This document shows positions 1 through 12,804 of a stretch of DNA of 64,000 nt, piece after piece. Position numbers and translations under genes: made by a program. Numbering within the stretch: the first letter of the stretch is position 1; each line of letters starts with the position of its first letter. A model generated the notes under the pieces. The model made no database searches and was not told where the DNA came from. It saw only the letters and a program-made list of their open reading frames with translations. The DNA comes from Castor canadensis (Eukaryota > Chordata > Mammalia > Rodentia > Castoridae): contig NC_133391.1 of NCBI RefSeq assembly GCF_047511655.1, forward strand, positions 122,210,384-122,274,383, read 5' to 3'.

Positions 1-1100
1 GTCTTCTCAAGGGGACATTATGAACTCATAGCCTATTTGAATCTACATAGAAAACTATAACAAGAACCACAGGATTCCACTACATTCAGACACAAAGCAG
101 AAAAGAAAGACTTGTGAAAACCAATTCAAGCCTTATTTTCCCTCATTTATGAGCAATGTCCCTAGTTGTCATAAAAACTAATCCCGGTTAAAGTTCAATT
201 CAGAAGACAGAATTGAATTAACCAATTCAATTCAATTAACCAATTCTTGTTCCAGTAAGAATAAAAAGAATAATAACAAAGTGGTAACTTACACTTGCAT
301 AAGGCTGTATTGTTTTCAGGACATTAGAACTTGTATTTGTTACCAAAGCTAGGCTTCACTCAGCGTGCGGCCAGCAGAGCAGAGCACCTCACCCAAGCTG
401 GATAAATAATCACTAGTGACAGTGACTGCGTTGACAAGGCCTTCCACTGTGTTCTACGTCATTCACTTGAGCTTAGTATGAAATTTGACAGTGAGCACTT
501 CTTTTTACAGCCCACTTAGTACTTACCTGCAGAGGACAATACGATTAACAGTGATGAGATGAGAATTTAAGTACTGGAAGCATTTTACACAGTGAAGTTG
601 TAATGGTGCCTAAAAAGAGTCAATCAGTTTCACTGAGTTCACTTTGAATACAAGAGGATTTTTAATAATGAAGACATGCTGTTTTGCCGTATGTGATTTG
701 AGGGGCCTCTGGTCACAATTTAAACCTAGTCCTGTTGCTTCCAGAATAATTTTCAAAGATGGGTCTCTTGTGGATTGCAAGCTGGCAAGCACGGAGCTTA
801 GAGGAAACTTATGATGTCACAGAGGATGGGATAAGGGAAAGGCTTTATTGGGGAAGACAGACTTGCTAGATTCACTCATTGTCCCCATGGAGAGGTGGGA
901 CAAGGCACTCTGCATTATAGTACAGGAACCTAGCCAGGTCTGTCTCTATACCTTTTTTAATGACACAGATGAGCAAGTGGTCTCGTTACAGGAAATATAG
1001 ACAGACTCTTGCACACCAGATGGTCCGGGCTTAGATGCCAGCTCAGAGAAGCTGAGTATGAAAGAGGTAATACCTCTAGTACCAGGTAATTTCTTGGGGG
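1..1100. other. Intergenic, nothing recognised
   Basis: AT-rich sequence with only short chance frames. A small local repetition of 'aattcaatt'-type words lies at 195-245. No repeat family recognised. Confidence 0.5.
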
Positions 1101-1398
1101 GGTGGTACTGGGATTTGAACTCAAACCTTGCACCTGCTAGGGAGGCACTCTTCCACTTGAGCCACAACACAGTCCTTTTTTCTTTAGTTATTTTTCAGAA
1201 CAGGGTCTCATGATTTTGCCTGGGCTGGCCTCAGACCACAATCCTCCTACCTATGCCTCCAGCATAGCTGGGATGACAGGTATGAACCACCACAGTCAGT
1301 TTATTTGTTTTCATAAGGTCTCACTAGCTTTTTGCCTAAAGCTGCAGTCCTCCCTGTCTTTGCTCCTGAGTGGCTTAGAATTATAAGCATGAGCAGTG
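1101..1398 (-). mobile_element. Composite SINE, trimeric: B1-like + B1-like + tRNA-like
   Basis: Read on the minus strand, two 7SL/B1-like units ('cctgtcatcccagc' with 'gaggccagcccaggc', then a second more diverged unit) are joined to a tRNA-like unit. The tRNA-like unit carries 'gtggctcaagtgg' and ends 'tttgagttcaaatcccagtacc'. No obvious A-tail remains. Confidence 0.75.
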
Positions 1399-1859
1399 AG
1401 TGAATTATTGTCAAGGCAACCCAGAGTGAGCACCTAAGTTCATTAGTACAGACTTGCTCCTTGCATCACAATATGACACATGAAAATCTGAAATGACTGG
1501 GAAACAGTCAAGCTAACCCAAATTCTTTGCTTCCCTGAGTCCTAATCTATAGCATGATCCTGTTACAGCTAATGTCAAATAAAGTATTCCACATTTTCCT
1601 TGTAAGAACACAGCATCCTCTGTTTTCTTAGAAGCATACACAATCATTCCAAAGCAATTGTAAATCCTCTCCTCCCTTTAATTTTGCCATCTATTACACT
1701 AGGACCAATGCTAGAAAACAAAACCTGTGATGTTGTCACATTTGGCATCAGACAGTCTCAGCTCCCCACTTTTGTCATCTGGCCCAGGTTCCGGGGTTCT
1801 GGGATCTCAACTCAGGTTGTTAGACTCAGGGTAGTGTTTGTTTATTTTTCTTTTCTTTC

Positions 1860-2004
1860 TTTCTTTTTTTTTTTTATTTTGAGACAGGGTCTCAATGTAG
1901 TTGGAACAGTTTCAATATGCAGTTCAGGTTCATTCTGAACTTACTGTCTCCCTGCTTCAGCTTCTGAGTGCTGGGATTACAGGTGTGTATCACCACATAT
2001 GGCT
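1860..2004 (-). mobile_element. B1-like SINE
   Basis: Poly-T, then 'gagacagggtctcaatgtag' and, at the far end, 'gtgctgggattacaggtgtg': the reverse complement of a 7SL-derived B1 monomer. Diverged in the middle. Confidence 0.8.
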
Positions 2005-4246
2005 CAGTCTGATCTCCTTTTGCCAGCAGAACATACCCACTTTGGGCCCTATTCTCTAACTCTAAATGGTGATTTGCCTCACAGACAAATTAACCCTCTT
2101 AAACTGTTTTGCTGTGTAGTATGCAGTGAAAGGAGTGATTTAAGAAATAATGACATTTCTAAGCACTCAGAAATGATACTTCTGTTGGGAAAAACTATAT
2201 TTCTTACTTTTTGTCTTGTCATCAATTTTACACTCGGATTCAGTTTGGCTTGCTTCCAGATATGAGCCTGAATTGTGACAGCTGTGTGAACCCTTGCAAT
2301 ATACTTGAAGTCCTTTGGTTAAGCTCATACCAGCCTCTTATCCTTATCTCCATCTCCTGGTTCTCCAATTTATATTTTCCATTGCCTTTTTGTACATGGT
2401 ATTGGAGCAGATCAATTCACTTCTTTACGGAATGAGGTATTATGGAAATAAATTGGTGTTGCATGTGTACTTTGGGGTGGCTCAGTTTGATTCTCTGAGT
2501 TTCCTTTCTTCCTCTGCTGTTTTTCTCTACTGGAGAGGGTTGAACCTCATAAAAGGAAATGCAAAAGGCATATTCCACAAGAGATCATCAAAGACTGTGA
2601 AATCTTGGCAACCTTTTACTGTCAGGGAAAAAGCTTTTTTATAAAAGAAAATGATATGCCATATTGAAATAATTTGTCAACTGATTAAAGGCCAAGATAA
2701 GGTATGATTCTTCAGTCTCATTAACAGACCAGCTGCTAGCCAACTCTGCAAAACTCCTTTATGAGACCTTTTAATATTACTTAAACTGAGTCTCCTAAGG
2801 TTTCTAAAATAGATTTCTTGACTCTGAGCCTAAATCAACAAAATCCTCTGTGTATCCCCCAAGCCCTGTGGGTTGAAGCCCTGGTAGCCGGATGTGGGCC
2901 TGATGCAAGAAGTACAGTGTGTGCTGCACAACACGGGGGAGGAAAGTCTGTAGTCTCTGAGGATCGAGCAGGTACCTGTCTAGGCTTCCTGTGGTTTCAG
3001 GAGCTGGGAACCAGAGCAAGTCACCCCATGTTCCCTCTGCAGCAAATCATTACCAAAACAAGCAAATGTCCATGGTTTCTTCAGAACAAGCAGGTGGCAC
3101 CAACAATATTGAAAACACAACTAACAAGCTAAGACCTAAACAATATACCTTTATCATTAAAAGCAAAGAGGCCTTATAGCTGACAGTTGTTCCAATCTTC
3201 TGATTCACATTCAGCATTGAAGACTCAGAATATATATGAATGAATAAACAAATAACCAAATGTCATCCCTGTCAATACTTCAGAACCATTACAGGACAGT
3301 GAGGAATGCGACAGAAACCCTAGGTCTTCTGCTTATGTCAAAGGTTTCTTTGTTTCTCTTACTTCCATATTAATCAGCTCTAGGTAGTTCAAGATTTATC
3401 ATCAGACAATCAGATTCTTTCTATTTTTTTATCAAATTAAGAATTCAATTATTTTGTGATGCATCTCTCTAGGGTATGTAATAACTTTTCTCCTCAAATA
3501 TTGTGTCACCTTCAGTACTAAAAGCCATAGGACACAGGGGACCTTTCTTTAATTTTTAAAAATCATCAAATGTCGGAATAGTTTAAGTATAAGGGCATGA
3601 ATTGTCCCAAATAAACCAGATCCCTGATGTACCACATGGGCATGACATCAAAATCAAGTATTCTGAATATACAAAAGAACTATAGGAATCAGAAATATCC
3701 CACTTGCTCCAATCTAAGACAGGGTGGATGGCAAGGCTCACCTCCTCCACACACACCAACATCCTGCACACCACCATCTTTCTGTCCATAAAATGTCACA
3801 GCTAGACACAAAGAATCTCTGCGAAATATAGGCTTAAAACACTACCTTGAATATCATTCAATTAGAAAGTGTAATAATAAATATATAGTTCTTTTGACTA
3901 CTTCAAAACAGTCTAAGTTGTTTATATTGCTATAAGCTCAGATTTTGCTAGCATGTCAAGTATCTAGTATAGACCAGGCATGCTGCTTGGAGTAAGACAT
4001 TTTCAATAACACAATTTTTACCAAGTAGGGACCAGTTGACTTCTATATCATAAATTGTATTTCCAGCAGGGGTCAATGTCTCTGTAGTATGAATCACCTG
4101 GGAGCTATCACAGCTTCAATTTTCATGAGTAAGGGGGAAATTCAGCAATTTTCTCAGGCCTCCTTGTCTGTGGATGATGGAAAATTTTACTTAGACTGAG
4201 ATAGAAGTTAATAAAAATTACATAAAAGAAGTAGAAAAAATATATA
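2005..4246. other. Intergenic, nothing recognised
   Basis: Several 60-110 codon open frames occur on both strands, but none has family features, splice context or codon bias. No clear repeat seen. Confidence 0.4.
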
Positions 4247-4446
4247 TGGCCTGGGGTGTAACTCAGTTGGAGAGCATGTGCTTAGCACGTGTGAGGCCTT
4301 GGGTTCAAGTTCCAGCAGAAAGGCAGGCATGGTGGCCCAAGCCTGTACTTCCAACTTGGGAGGCTGAGGCAGAAGAATCACTTGAGCCCGATCACTTGAG
4401 TTTGACACCAGACAGGACAATATAGCGAGAATCTCATCCCCCAAAA
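4247..4446 (+). mobile_element. Composite SINE with ID-like unit first, then B1-like unit
   Basis: The sequence 'ggcctggggtgtaactcagt' with 'gggttcaagttccagcag' is an ID/tRNA-like unit. It is followed at once by 'ggcaggcatggtggcccaag' and 'gggaggctgaggcagaagaa', a B1/Alu-like unit ending in an A-rich tail. The order is opposite to most composite SINEs here. Confidence 0.75.
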
Positions 4447-4689
4447 AATCCAACCAAACAATGTATAGATACATATTGCTCTATATATGACCCTCATCTT
4501 GTTGTACATTGGAACAAAGCAGGTGTCTTTCCTCTTTTTTTTCAAAGAGATGCACATTATTTTAGCAGAGTTTATCTAAATACAAATTACAAAATGATCT
4601 AGACCTTTTCCTTTTCACTTCCCTGTGTATTTCTCCTTCAAGGCTTCATGAGTAACTTCAAGCTTAACTCTTGATTCTGTCAAGTACAG

Positions 4690-4810
4690 TCTTCATGGCA
4701 GTTGACAAGTTACTTAATTTCTTGTAACCTCACCTTGACAATGGAGAGACTAGCATGTGATCCAGAGTCACTCTGGAGATGAAATAAGCAAGCATGATTG
4801 TAAAGCTGTG
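4690..4810 (+). repeat. Possible MIR fragment
   Basis: The words 'gacaagttacttaatttctt' and 'cctcaccttgacaatgg' resemble the MIR core. Heavily decayed. Confidence 0.35.
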
Positions 4811-7164
4811 AGCATTTCTACTTTTTTGCACTAGATCACTTTCCACTCCTGGCCATTCTTCAAGAGCAAGATTATCTGAACCATTATATCAACACCCCAT
4901 CTTCAAATGTACAAACTCATGAAACAGCAGCATTTCATCTCTCTGTCAGTAAATGGATACCTTATGCACACACAGAATGCACAAACATGAAAAATGTCAC
5001 TTTTTATAACAATGGTGCCAGCATCAGGGATCACATAATAGACAACATGTTTTAAAGTAAAGAATTCTTCTCCACGGAGTATTAACTTACCAACTTTCTA
5101 CGTGCCAAGTTCCCAAAGCAGTCAAGAACATCTGTGACCCACAGGCCTCATGTTTCCCGCTAATGGGGCACTAATTGTTTTCAAATAAATGCCTCTAGTG
5201 TGCAAGCTTCTATGCAGAATAAAAGTGGATTGAGGGACAGTAGATTCAGTCTAGTGTTCTGATCTTTAACGATACCACACTTCAGAAGATGCCAGGAAAG
5301 TTCTCATTGGGATTAAATGCATTTAATAGTCAATATAAATTTTTAACAAATGTTAAAATTCTTTCTTGAATTGCCAGAATATCAATCATGAAACTCCCTG
5401 TCTCTCAAAAAATAAATAAAATTTCTATCACCACTTCCAAAATATTTACTTCTTAAAACCATTATATCCACAGTACATACACACAAATAAGCACCACAGA
5501 CATCAACCCCACTCCTTTGGTACAAAGTATTTTCTGTGTGAAAGACTCTTTAATTTTGTATTGTCCTTACTTGCAACCTTTTTTAGGTCTTTAAAATGAG
5601 GTGTTTTAACAGCACCACCTTGTGGTAATGAGACATTGCAGTCTCTGCACCCCATGTAACTGTTCTTCAGCCACCTTTTCTAGACTTCATTTTGTGAGTC
5701 ATTTTTGTTGTTGATGTTTTCATTAGTACTCATTAATCACTTCTTGGCATTAGTGTTATTGAAGAAGGCAAAAAATTTACTGAAGTAGGTCATTAAAAAA
5801 CTGACAAAACAGCACTTATGTGAGCAGGGACAGTAGAACCCGAATCTGAAGAATATGCCCTTCCTTGTTTAGGGGACAGAAATGCAGCTTAAGATCAGCC
5901 AGGGTTTTGTGCAGAAATTAAAGGAGGAGAGGCTGAATTCCAAAGTGGGTTTTAAAGAGGAAGTTAACCTGATATAAAACATTTTGGCTAAAACTTTGCT
6001 TTTACATCTGCCACATTTTTTGTCCTGTTCTGTTGCCAGTCTGAGAGCCAGGCCGCACAGAAAGGCAGGCAAATGCTTCCCGGCCATGGAGAACAGAGTA
6101 CTAAAGGCATTGATATTCTCCTCACAGCAGCAGGAACCATAGCCAGGTGCTAAAGGAATTGAGTGTTTATGAAGCAATAATGAAATATTCTTTCCTTTCT
6201 TCTTCCTCATTTCTGCTGCCTCACACTACTACCAGCAGCTCTCTCCCCAGGGGACAGAATGCTACTTGGGAGAAATACTAACATGAATTTTTACCCCTAC
6301 ATCACTTCAATTCCAAGGACTTCGACATTTACTAGAAACTTATGTCCAGTGACAGGTCTGGCCAGTGAACTGTTAAGATAGGTGATCACATGTGTCTTTT
6401 TGAGGTTTTAATCATTAAATCCTTGGAAAACTCCATCCAATCTTTGAAAGTACTTGTGTCTTTGAACTTGGAAACAGACCATGAGGTGAACTCATGTGGT
6501 GGAAAAAATGAGAGGGAAGAAGTGAAATCCTGAGAGTATGGCCAGAGAATATCTACTCCTGAGTCTTACCAATAGCATCTTTACCTATTGGTGATTTTGG
6601 CTAATAGAAACAATAACTTTGCATTGACAGAGAGCAATGGAGGATAAAGTCATATGAGGAGGCTGAGGTAGCTGAGCCAGCCACAGAAAGCTCTGAGTAA
6701 GCCACAGAAATTACCTAAACCCAATATGCTATCCGTGAGCACAGGGCCCTGGGAGACTGCCAAGGTCCTGTGTCTTCCAGCTGACCTTTCCAGGTCTGAC
6801 TGACTCCCAGCCAGACTGTGAAGTCTGTGACTGAGGAGCAAATTCCTGTTCCTTCCTGGTGACCCTGCATTACTTTCCAGTAAATTCTCCCATGGTACAA
6901 TTGTTCTTTTATCTGCATAGGAAGGAAATTTATGATTCCTTCTGGAAATCACTGTGGATGCCAGGCCCACTCTCCTGGTTGCTGGCTCAGAGTCTGAGTG
7001 TACACAAGCCTGGAAGGAAGCCCAGTCACTTGGGGACCATGATGCAACAGCTCCTCTCTCCACCAGGCAGGGTGGTAGTTCTAACTCAGTTTAACTCAGT
7101 TTTAACTCAGCAGCATTTTTGTGACCACCAAAACCAGAAATTGCCATAATGTTAGTAGTATAAA
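4811..7164. other. Intergenic, mostly unassigned
   Basis: No gene or clear repeat recognised. It contains one CTCF-like motif near 5610 (listed separately). The open frames at 5869-6210 and 6650-7063 (both minus) have no recognisable domains. Confidence 0.4.
5610..5627 (-). promoter_or_regulatory. CTCF-like motif (minus)
   Basis: The minus strand reads ACCACAAGGTGGTGCTG, matching 12 of 14 positions of the core CCASYAGRKGGCRS. It lies outside any repeat I recognise. Confidence 0.35.
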
Positions 7165-7355
7165 AGGAGACCCAACAAACTAGTCCGCAGGCCAAATCAA
7201 GCCTGTACCTGTGTTTGCAATCAAATCTTTATTGGAACACAGCCATGCTCATTCATTTAAGTGCCCCACACGGCTGTTTCTACACAATGGCAGAGTTGAG
7301 GCCTGCAAAGCCTAGATTGTTTGCCCTTAGAGGAAAAGCATGCTGACCTCTGGTT
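7165..7355 (-). mobile_element. hAT-Charlie non-autonomous DNA transposon (MER5/MER20 type)
   Basis: The sequence includes 'ccgcaggccaaatcaagcc', 'tttattggaacacagccatg', 'ggcagagttgaggcctgcaa' and 'catgctgacctctgg'. This is the reverse complement of a well-known short hAT-Charlie consensus. I am sure of the group but not of the exact subfamily. Confidence 0.75.
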
Positions 7356-7710
7356 CGACAGAAGTATCATCAAGAGAAAGTAGTGTGGGTCGTGAGAATG
7401 AGCTCCAGAGGCCTGGGATCTGGTCCTGCCTCTGTCAGAAGCCAGATGGGTGTGCAGCTCCTGAGCAACTTTGAATGCCTCTTCTAGCTGCAAAAGATGC
7501 ACAAATTCTGTAATTTTAGCAATTATTAATGCAAAGGGTCTCAGATGGCAACTTTACTGCCCAGTATGTTCCATTTCTAAAAAGTATTCTTTTCCTATTT
7601 GCAATCTAAGTCTTGTGGTATTTATAATAATTAGAGTGGAATTCATACCTTATGTGTATATGAATTGCATACACACATAAGCGGGCACAAACACATGCAC
7701 ACACATGCAT

Positions 7711-7730
7711 ACACACACACACACACACAC
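7711..7730 (+). repeat. (CA)n microsatellite, short
   Basis: About ten CA units inside a longer CA-rich stretch (7688-7730). Confidence 0.9.
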
Positions 7731-9210
7731 CGGAGCAGGCCACTTAGCCCACTGGCTTAAGTGCAGGTTTCACACCCAGGCTCCATGCTCTGACCCTCTA
7801 TGGGAAAGACATACGTCTTCTGGGGCCTCACCACTTGCTCCAGGAAAGCTGCTGTGCCTGGGGTTTACCATCTGCAAAGCTGTGATCAAAACATTACTAT
7901 TTAGTTACCATCTAAGACACAGCTGTAGAATTATGAAGACATGTTCTTACAAAACTTAGCAGTTGTCTGAGTCTGTCATTCGACTGAAGAAAGAAGAATG
8001 TTTAATTCACAAAACAATCCTACTTTGTATCACATTTACAGACAATATGATGGGTGTTATCCTATTTACTTATAGTCCATGCTGTTTAGTTAGTGTCTAC
8101 TTTATGAGACTTGCAAATAGTTTCCAAATATCTCTAAATTCAAGGAAAATTTGATGGAGTGAAGCTGATTTAAATTAGCTCTTATTCTGGGTTCTGCCTA
8201 AAAGCAGAATCTAGATAAGATATTTTATTTGGGGAGCTGATTTAAAGGGAAAAGAGCAGAAAGCTAAGTAGGTTGACACAGGGAACTGAGGGAAGCCAAT
8301 GGAAGATTTATCGATCAGGGCAATTGCAGCTACCTCCTACTCAGATGCTCTTAGTTGCCTTGTAGAATCACCCCTGGTATATCTTCCTGAAGGGTACAGA
8401 GGGGAGTATTTAATCCACCAACTCTCATTATTTCCCCACGGCGTGTCAATTCACTCCCACTTCCAATGTGAGCATGAGGCAAAATGGTGGACTTGGCTAC
8501 TGCCGGGTCAGTAACAACCTCAGAGAAGTCCCAAGTCAGAAAACAAGAGTCTGTGATGCAGCAGAAGAGGAAGTCAGTCAGTTCCAACTGCACATAGCAT
8601 TCATAGTAATGGCTGGAGACAAAAGCTAGGCTAAGAGGATGTAAGGAAGGGCACAAGAAATGACCCAGACAGCATGTGATGCTTAAACCTTGACACTCCA
8701 TCCTCCAACACATTATCAACAGGTGTGAGGTTAGCATGACTATAATAGTTCTTCAACACCAGATGCACATGTACAACAGGCTAACAAATTCCATTTGCTT
8801 AATAATTGTAAACTATTTCTAATGCATTCAGACCAACATGGTGAGCGTAGATGATAACAGCCAGATTTCTTACCTCCATTGCATATGGTAGCAATGAATG
8901 GAAAGCAACATAAGAGAAGTCCACAGAAAAAGGGCAGTGCCCCAGAGGTGTTTCAAAGGACCAACAGGAGTTTTCAAGAAAGTAAAGCAAGAGGAAGAAT
9001 GGTTGAGAGGTCAGAATGTATGAGGATTTGGGGAAAGCTGAGGTAAAAATATGCACACATTGGAAATATACATGTATGGGAAATGGGCAGCCATGAGGTT
9101 GAAGAGGTAGGCAGATCTCAGGCTGTGAAACCTTGGATTCCACTCTACACATGCTAGACCCCATCCTACTGACCACAGAGGAACACAGGGGTTTGTAAAG
9201 AAGGGATGAA
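7731..9210. other. Intergenic, nothing recognised
   Basis: No gene or repeat that I can name. The longest open frame (8799-9299 minus) owes part of its length to the adjoining SINE. Confidence 0.4.
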
Positions 9211-9430
9211 GTAGCTAGGCACAGTGGCCAATACCTGTAATCCCAGCAACTCAAAAGGCAGAGATAGGAGCACCACGATCTGAAGCCGGCCCCAGGCAAA
9301 AACTTGAGAACCTACCCAAAAAACAACTAAAGCAAAAAAGGGCTAGAGACTTGGCTCAAGTGACAGAGTGCCTGCCTAGCAAGCATGAGGTCCTGAGTTC
9401 AAACAAAGGTACAACAACAACAAAAAAAAG
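9211..9430 (+). mobile_element. Dimeric SINE, B1-like + tRNA-like
   Basis: 'ggcacagtggccaatacctg' and 'taatcccagcaactc' begin a B1-like unit. An A-rich linker leads to a tRNA-like unit 'gggctagagacttggctcaa' ... 'gaggtcctgagttcaaac' and an A-rich tail. Confidence 0.85.
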
Positions 9431-10259
9431 AAGGAATTTGCTCAGTTTGCTTTTAAGAAAAGTAGCTCTGATAACATGGAGTTTAGATCCTCTCCAAGGA
9501 ACTTCAGAGGTAAATTAGAGTTTGTGCTTCTTGATGATCCCAAGATGAACATAATTCAGCTCTGTCAAACATTTCAATTCATAGAACATACTATAAACTG
9601 TTTTTCTGTAAATGTACAGGATAATATGGTTAAATTTAACACAAGACTAAATGAAAGTCAAAGCAAGGCTTCATCGGACAGACTTTTGAGAGAGTGTAGA
9701 TCTGTTACTTATTACTTGGTGTTCACAATGCATTGCAATGCAAGTCTAGAAATAGTTTAAACCACTGGTCACTTTCCTGGCCTTTGATTTCTGTGAGGCA
9801 ACATGATAATTCAGGAAGACTAATGCCAGGAATTGAGCCAAAAATGTAGGCTTTTCCCACCCTGTTGAGAAGAAAAACAGTTGTTTTGGTTTCTTGTTCA
9901 GAACATGGATAATGAACATCCAGTAAACAAAGTGGACATTCTCAACTTAAATTTCACAAAACTAAGGAATTAATTCTAAGATCTTTATATGAATCTCTGT
10001 GCCAAATACAAGAAACAGAGGCATATCAATGAATGAATAAGAATACAAGGATTTGTGAAACAAATGAGGACAAACACAGAAACAAAAAGAAGAATCAAAG
10101 AACTCTGGGCCACAGTTTCCACATTTCCTACAAAAAGTAGCCCAAGTCCCCCTTGCTAATCTGCCCACAGTGATTCATGCTGATGCTAGGTTTTTAGAAA
10201 GGTGTCCCACTTGTAAACAGTACTGCAAGGAACAAAGACATCTGCCCTGCTCTTGATGT

Positions 10260-10600
10260 ATTGATCTCAATACCTTTATATGCCAGGTAGTGGAATTGCT
10301 GGATCATATGGGCTCTATTTTTCATTTTTTGAGGAACCTCCATAGTTTTCCATAGTGACTATACTGATTTACATGCCTACTAACAGTGTATGAAGAGTTC
10401 ATCTTTCTCTGCATCCTCACCAGCATTTGCTATTTTTTGCCTTTTTGGTAATAGTCATTCAAACTCTGGGATGCTATCTCATTGTGGTTTTGATTTGTAT
10501 GTATTGAGTGATTACTGATGGTGAGTATTCTTCAGATACTGGTCAGCCATTTGTATATCCTCTTTTGAGAAGTGTCTAGTCAGGTCATTTGTGGGGACTC
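10260..10600 (-). mobile_element. L1 fragment (ORF2 3' end region), minus strand
   Basis: 'ggaattgctggatcatatgg', 'gaggaacctccatagttttc' and 'tatctcattgtggttttgat' are the reverse complement of the L1 ORF2 3' region. 5'-truncated and decayed; no reading frame survives. Confidence 0.85.
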
Positions 10601-10895
10601 ATTTATTTTTTTTTTAAAGTAATGCATTTGAATGAATAAAAATTATACTGAACTATATCTATCAGTCAAAATATTCCAAAATAAATTTTGTGACATTCTA
10701 ATGCATTTGTCTTTATCAGTGCATTGCGTATCAAGATCGAATGATGGCTAGATAGCTAGCATAATTTAAGCATAAACAATATTTTGGACTATTGCAACAT
10801 TGTGAGATAATATGAAAATATTAATGATTTAATGCAGCATGTTAGTAACAAATTCAGTGTGCTGCTAATCGTGCTATAGTTTATTGATGCATTTA

Positions 10896-10982
10896 GGGAC
10901 TGGGGCTGTAGCTCAGTGGTACAGTAGTGCCTACCATGTGTGAGACCCTGGGTTTGATCCCCAGCACCACAAAACAATAAAG
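10896..10982 (+). mobile_element. ID-like SINE (tRNA-derived monomer)
   Basis: 'tggggctgtagctcagtggt' is an A-box and 'gggtttgatccccagcacca' a B-box region, followed by an A-rich tail. Close to the rodent ID/tRNA-Ala type. Confidence 0.85.
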
Positions 10983-11375
10983 TAGAACAATTGATGTATA
11001 TGCTAAGTTCGGTAAAACTAAAGATTTGTGAATGAATTCCCAGTTAAGCCTGCCAGCAGCATTTCCAAAGGTGTGGTCTCTGGGTTCAATCAGTTTCTTG
11101 GGGAGGGGGAGAGGAAGAAAGAAAGAAATGTCAATGTAAGAGAAACTTTCATATCCCCATAAGATAGGAGTTGTCATTTTTAAATCATTTGACTGAAAAT
11201 GCGCAATAACAAAGAGCTACAAAGAGTCTAGAGGTACTTAGAAATATTTGACATTTATAAATCACAACATTATCTCCCTCTGTGTGACCTAGAACAACAC
11301 CTACGAGACATGCTCGAAAGACCTTGTATTTATTCCATCCACAGACAACACACCAAGCACAAAAGAATTCAAAAA

Positions 11376-11462
11376 GCTGGCTGGGGGCATAACTCAGGTG
11401 GTAGACTACTTAAATTCTGGGTCTTGGGTTCAATTTCCAGCACTGAAGAAAAAAAAAAAGAA
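11376..11462 (+). mobile_element. ID-like SINE, diverged
   Basis: 'gctgggggcataactcaggt' and 'cttgggttcaatttccagca' followed by a run of A (11448-11459). Confidence 0.8.
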
Positions 11463-12139
11463 TTAGAAAACTGTTTGCTTGTTTGTTTTAATTGAACTCT
11501 GTTTTGAAAAAGGAATATAATACAATGTATAAGAGATGGACTACAGCTTCTCTTCATGACCTTGAGCAAATTAACTCAGTTTTCTCATTTGTAAAGGGGT
11601 TTCCAAAATAATATTGACTTTATAAGATTCTTGCGAGCACTGAAATAAGCCAAAGAAGTTGTTTTCTCAACTATAGGTCACAAACCACTTAGTAGAACAT
11701 GAAATCAAGTAGCATCTCACAACCAACTTTGTAGAAAGTATAATCAAGTGGAAAACATTATACAAAGTAAAGGTGAGTTTTGTTTTATGACTTTTATTCC
11801 AAATATATGTGTGTGACTTGGTCCTGATTTACAAAATAATTTTTCCTATGACTCATAAAACCTTGTTTTAAATATGGAAATGAAATGTGAGGTGTGCAAC
11901 AGAAGCCTGGCACCCAGCCAACTCTCGTTAGTGATGATAGTATCATCAGTGCCCCAAGGTCAGAGTCACCGGTGGAGACCACTCCTCAAGGAGGCTGTTT
12001 AGAGATCTGGTTTGTAGGGATTATGTAGAAACAGCATTTTCACCACACTCTAATCCTGTAGTGGGACCAAAACAAACCTTACTGTGGAGAGAGAAGACAA
12101 AGAAAATAGGGCTCAAAAATATAGGATAGTGTTTAATTT
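11463..12139. other. Intergenic, nothing recognised
   Basis: No gene or clear repeat. Confidence 0.4.
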
Positions 12140-12356
12140 GGCTTACCTCAGGGACAGCTTGAATTTTCTCTCTGTTAATTACTGGCCATGTGACCTTGCT
12201 TAAATTATTTCACTTCTCTGGGCCTCAGTCCTCTAAAATGAGGCTAATAATAACAGCTTCATCATAGGGTTGTCATGAAGATGAAATTCCTTAAAGGTGT
12301 AAAGTGCTTACTATGCCTGGCACACAGTAAGCACTCAGTAAGTGTTAGCTGTTGGT
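12140..12356 (+). mobile_element. MIR SINE
   Basis: 'ggccatgtgaccttgcttaa', 'cttctctgggcctcagtcct' and 'cctggcacacagtaagcact' match the MIR core and 3' end. Nearly full length. Confidence 0.9.
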
Positions 12357-12363
12357 GTATTTC

Positions 12364-12804
12364 CTGTTGCATCATTTGAATATGAAATGTCTCGTACAGG
12401 CTCATGTGTTGAAGGCCTAGTCCCCAGGTGGTGGTGCTATTGAGAGGTGACTGCATGTTGAGGGTGCTCACCCAGTCATTGGATTGATCTGTTGAGTTAA
12501 TAGCTGAATAGGCTATGAGAATCTGTGGGGCTTGACTGAAGGAAGGTCTCTGGGGGTGTACCTTTTGAATGATATATCTTGTCCCCAGACCCTTTCTCTC
12601 TTTCTTTTCCTTTCCTGATGACCATGAAGTGAGCAGTCTTCTCTCTGCCACATGCTCCTGCCACCATGATATTCTGACCCACCTCAGGCCCAAAGCAGCA
12701 GAACTAGCTTAGACCAAAACCTCTGCAACTGTGACCAAAATAAACCCTTCCTTTCACTTGTTATTCTCAGGTATTTTGTCACAGTTATAAAAAGCTAGCA
12801 CAGC
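12364..12804 (+). mobile_element. Solitary LTR, MaLR/ERVL-like
   Basis: It begins near 'tttgaatatgaaatgtctcg' with 'caggctcatgtgttgaaggc'. It includes 'gatattctgacccacctcag', a polyadenylation signal in 'ccaaaataaaccc' and the end 'ggtattttgtcacag'. Same family as the copy at 37.7 kb. The minus-strand frame 12262-12693 lies across MIR and LTR and is not a gene. Confidence 0.65.

Noticed and set aside
8799-9299. 166-codon minus-strand frame
   Set aside because: The N-terminus reads the reversed B1-like SINE. No homology recognised.
10896-10982. tRNA-like sequences with A and B boxes as functional tRNA genes
   Set aside because: They lack a full cloverleaf, carry A-tails and recur many times as SINE units (also at 11376, 31185, 54846 and 58829).
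12262-12693. 143-codon minus-strand frame
   Set aside because: It lies across a MIR and a MaLR-like LTR, with no domain.
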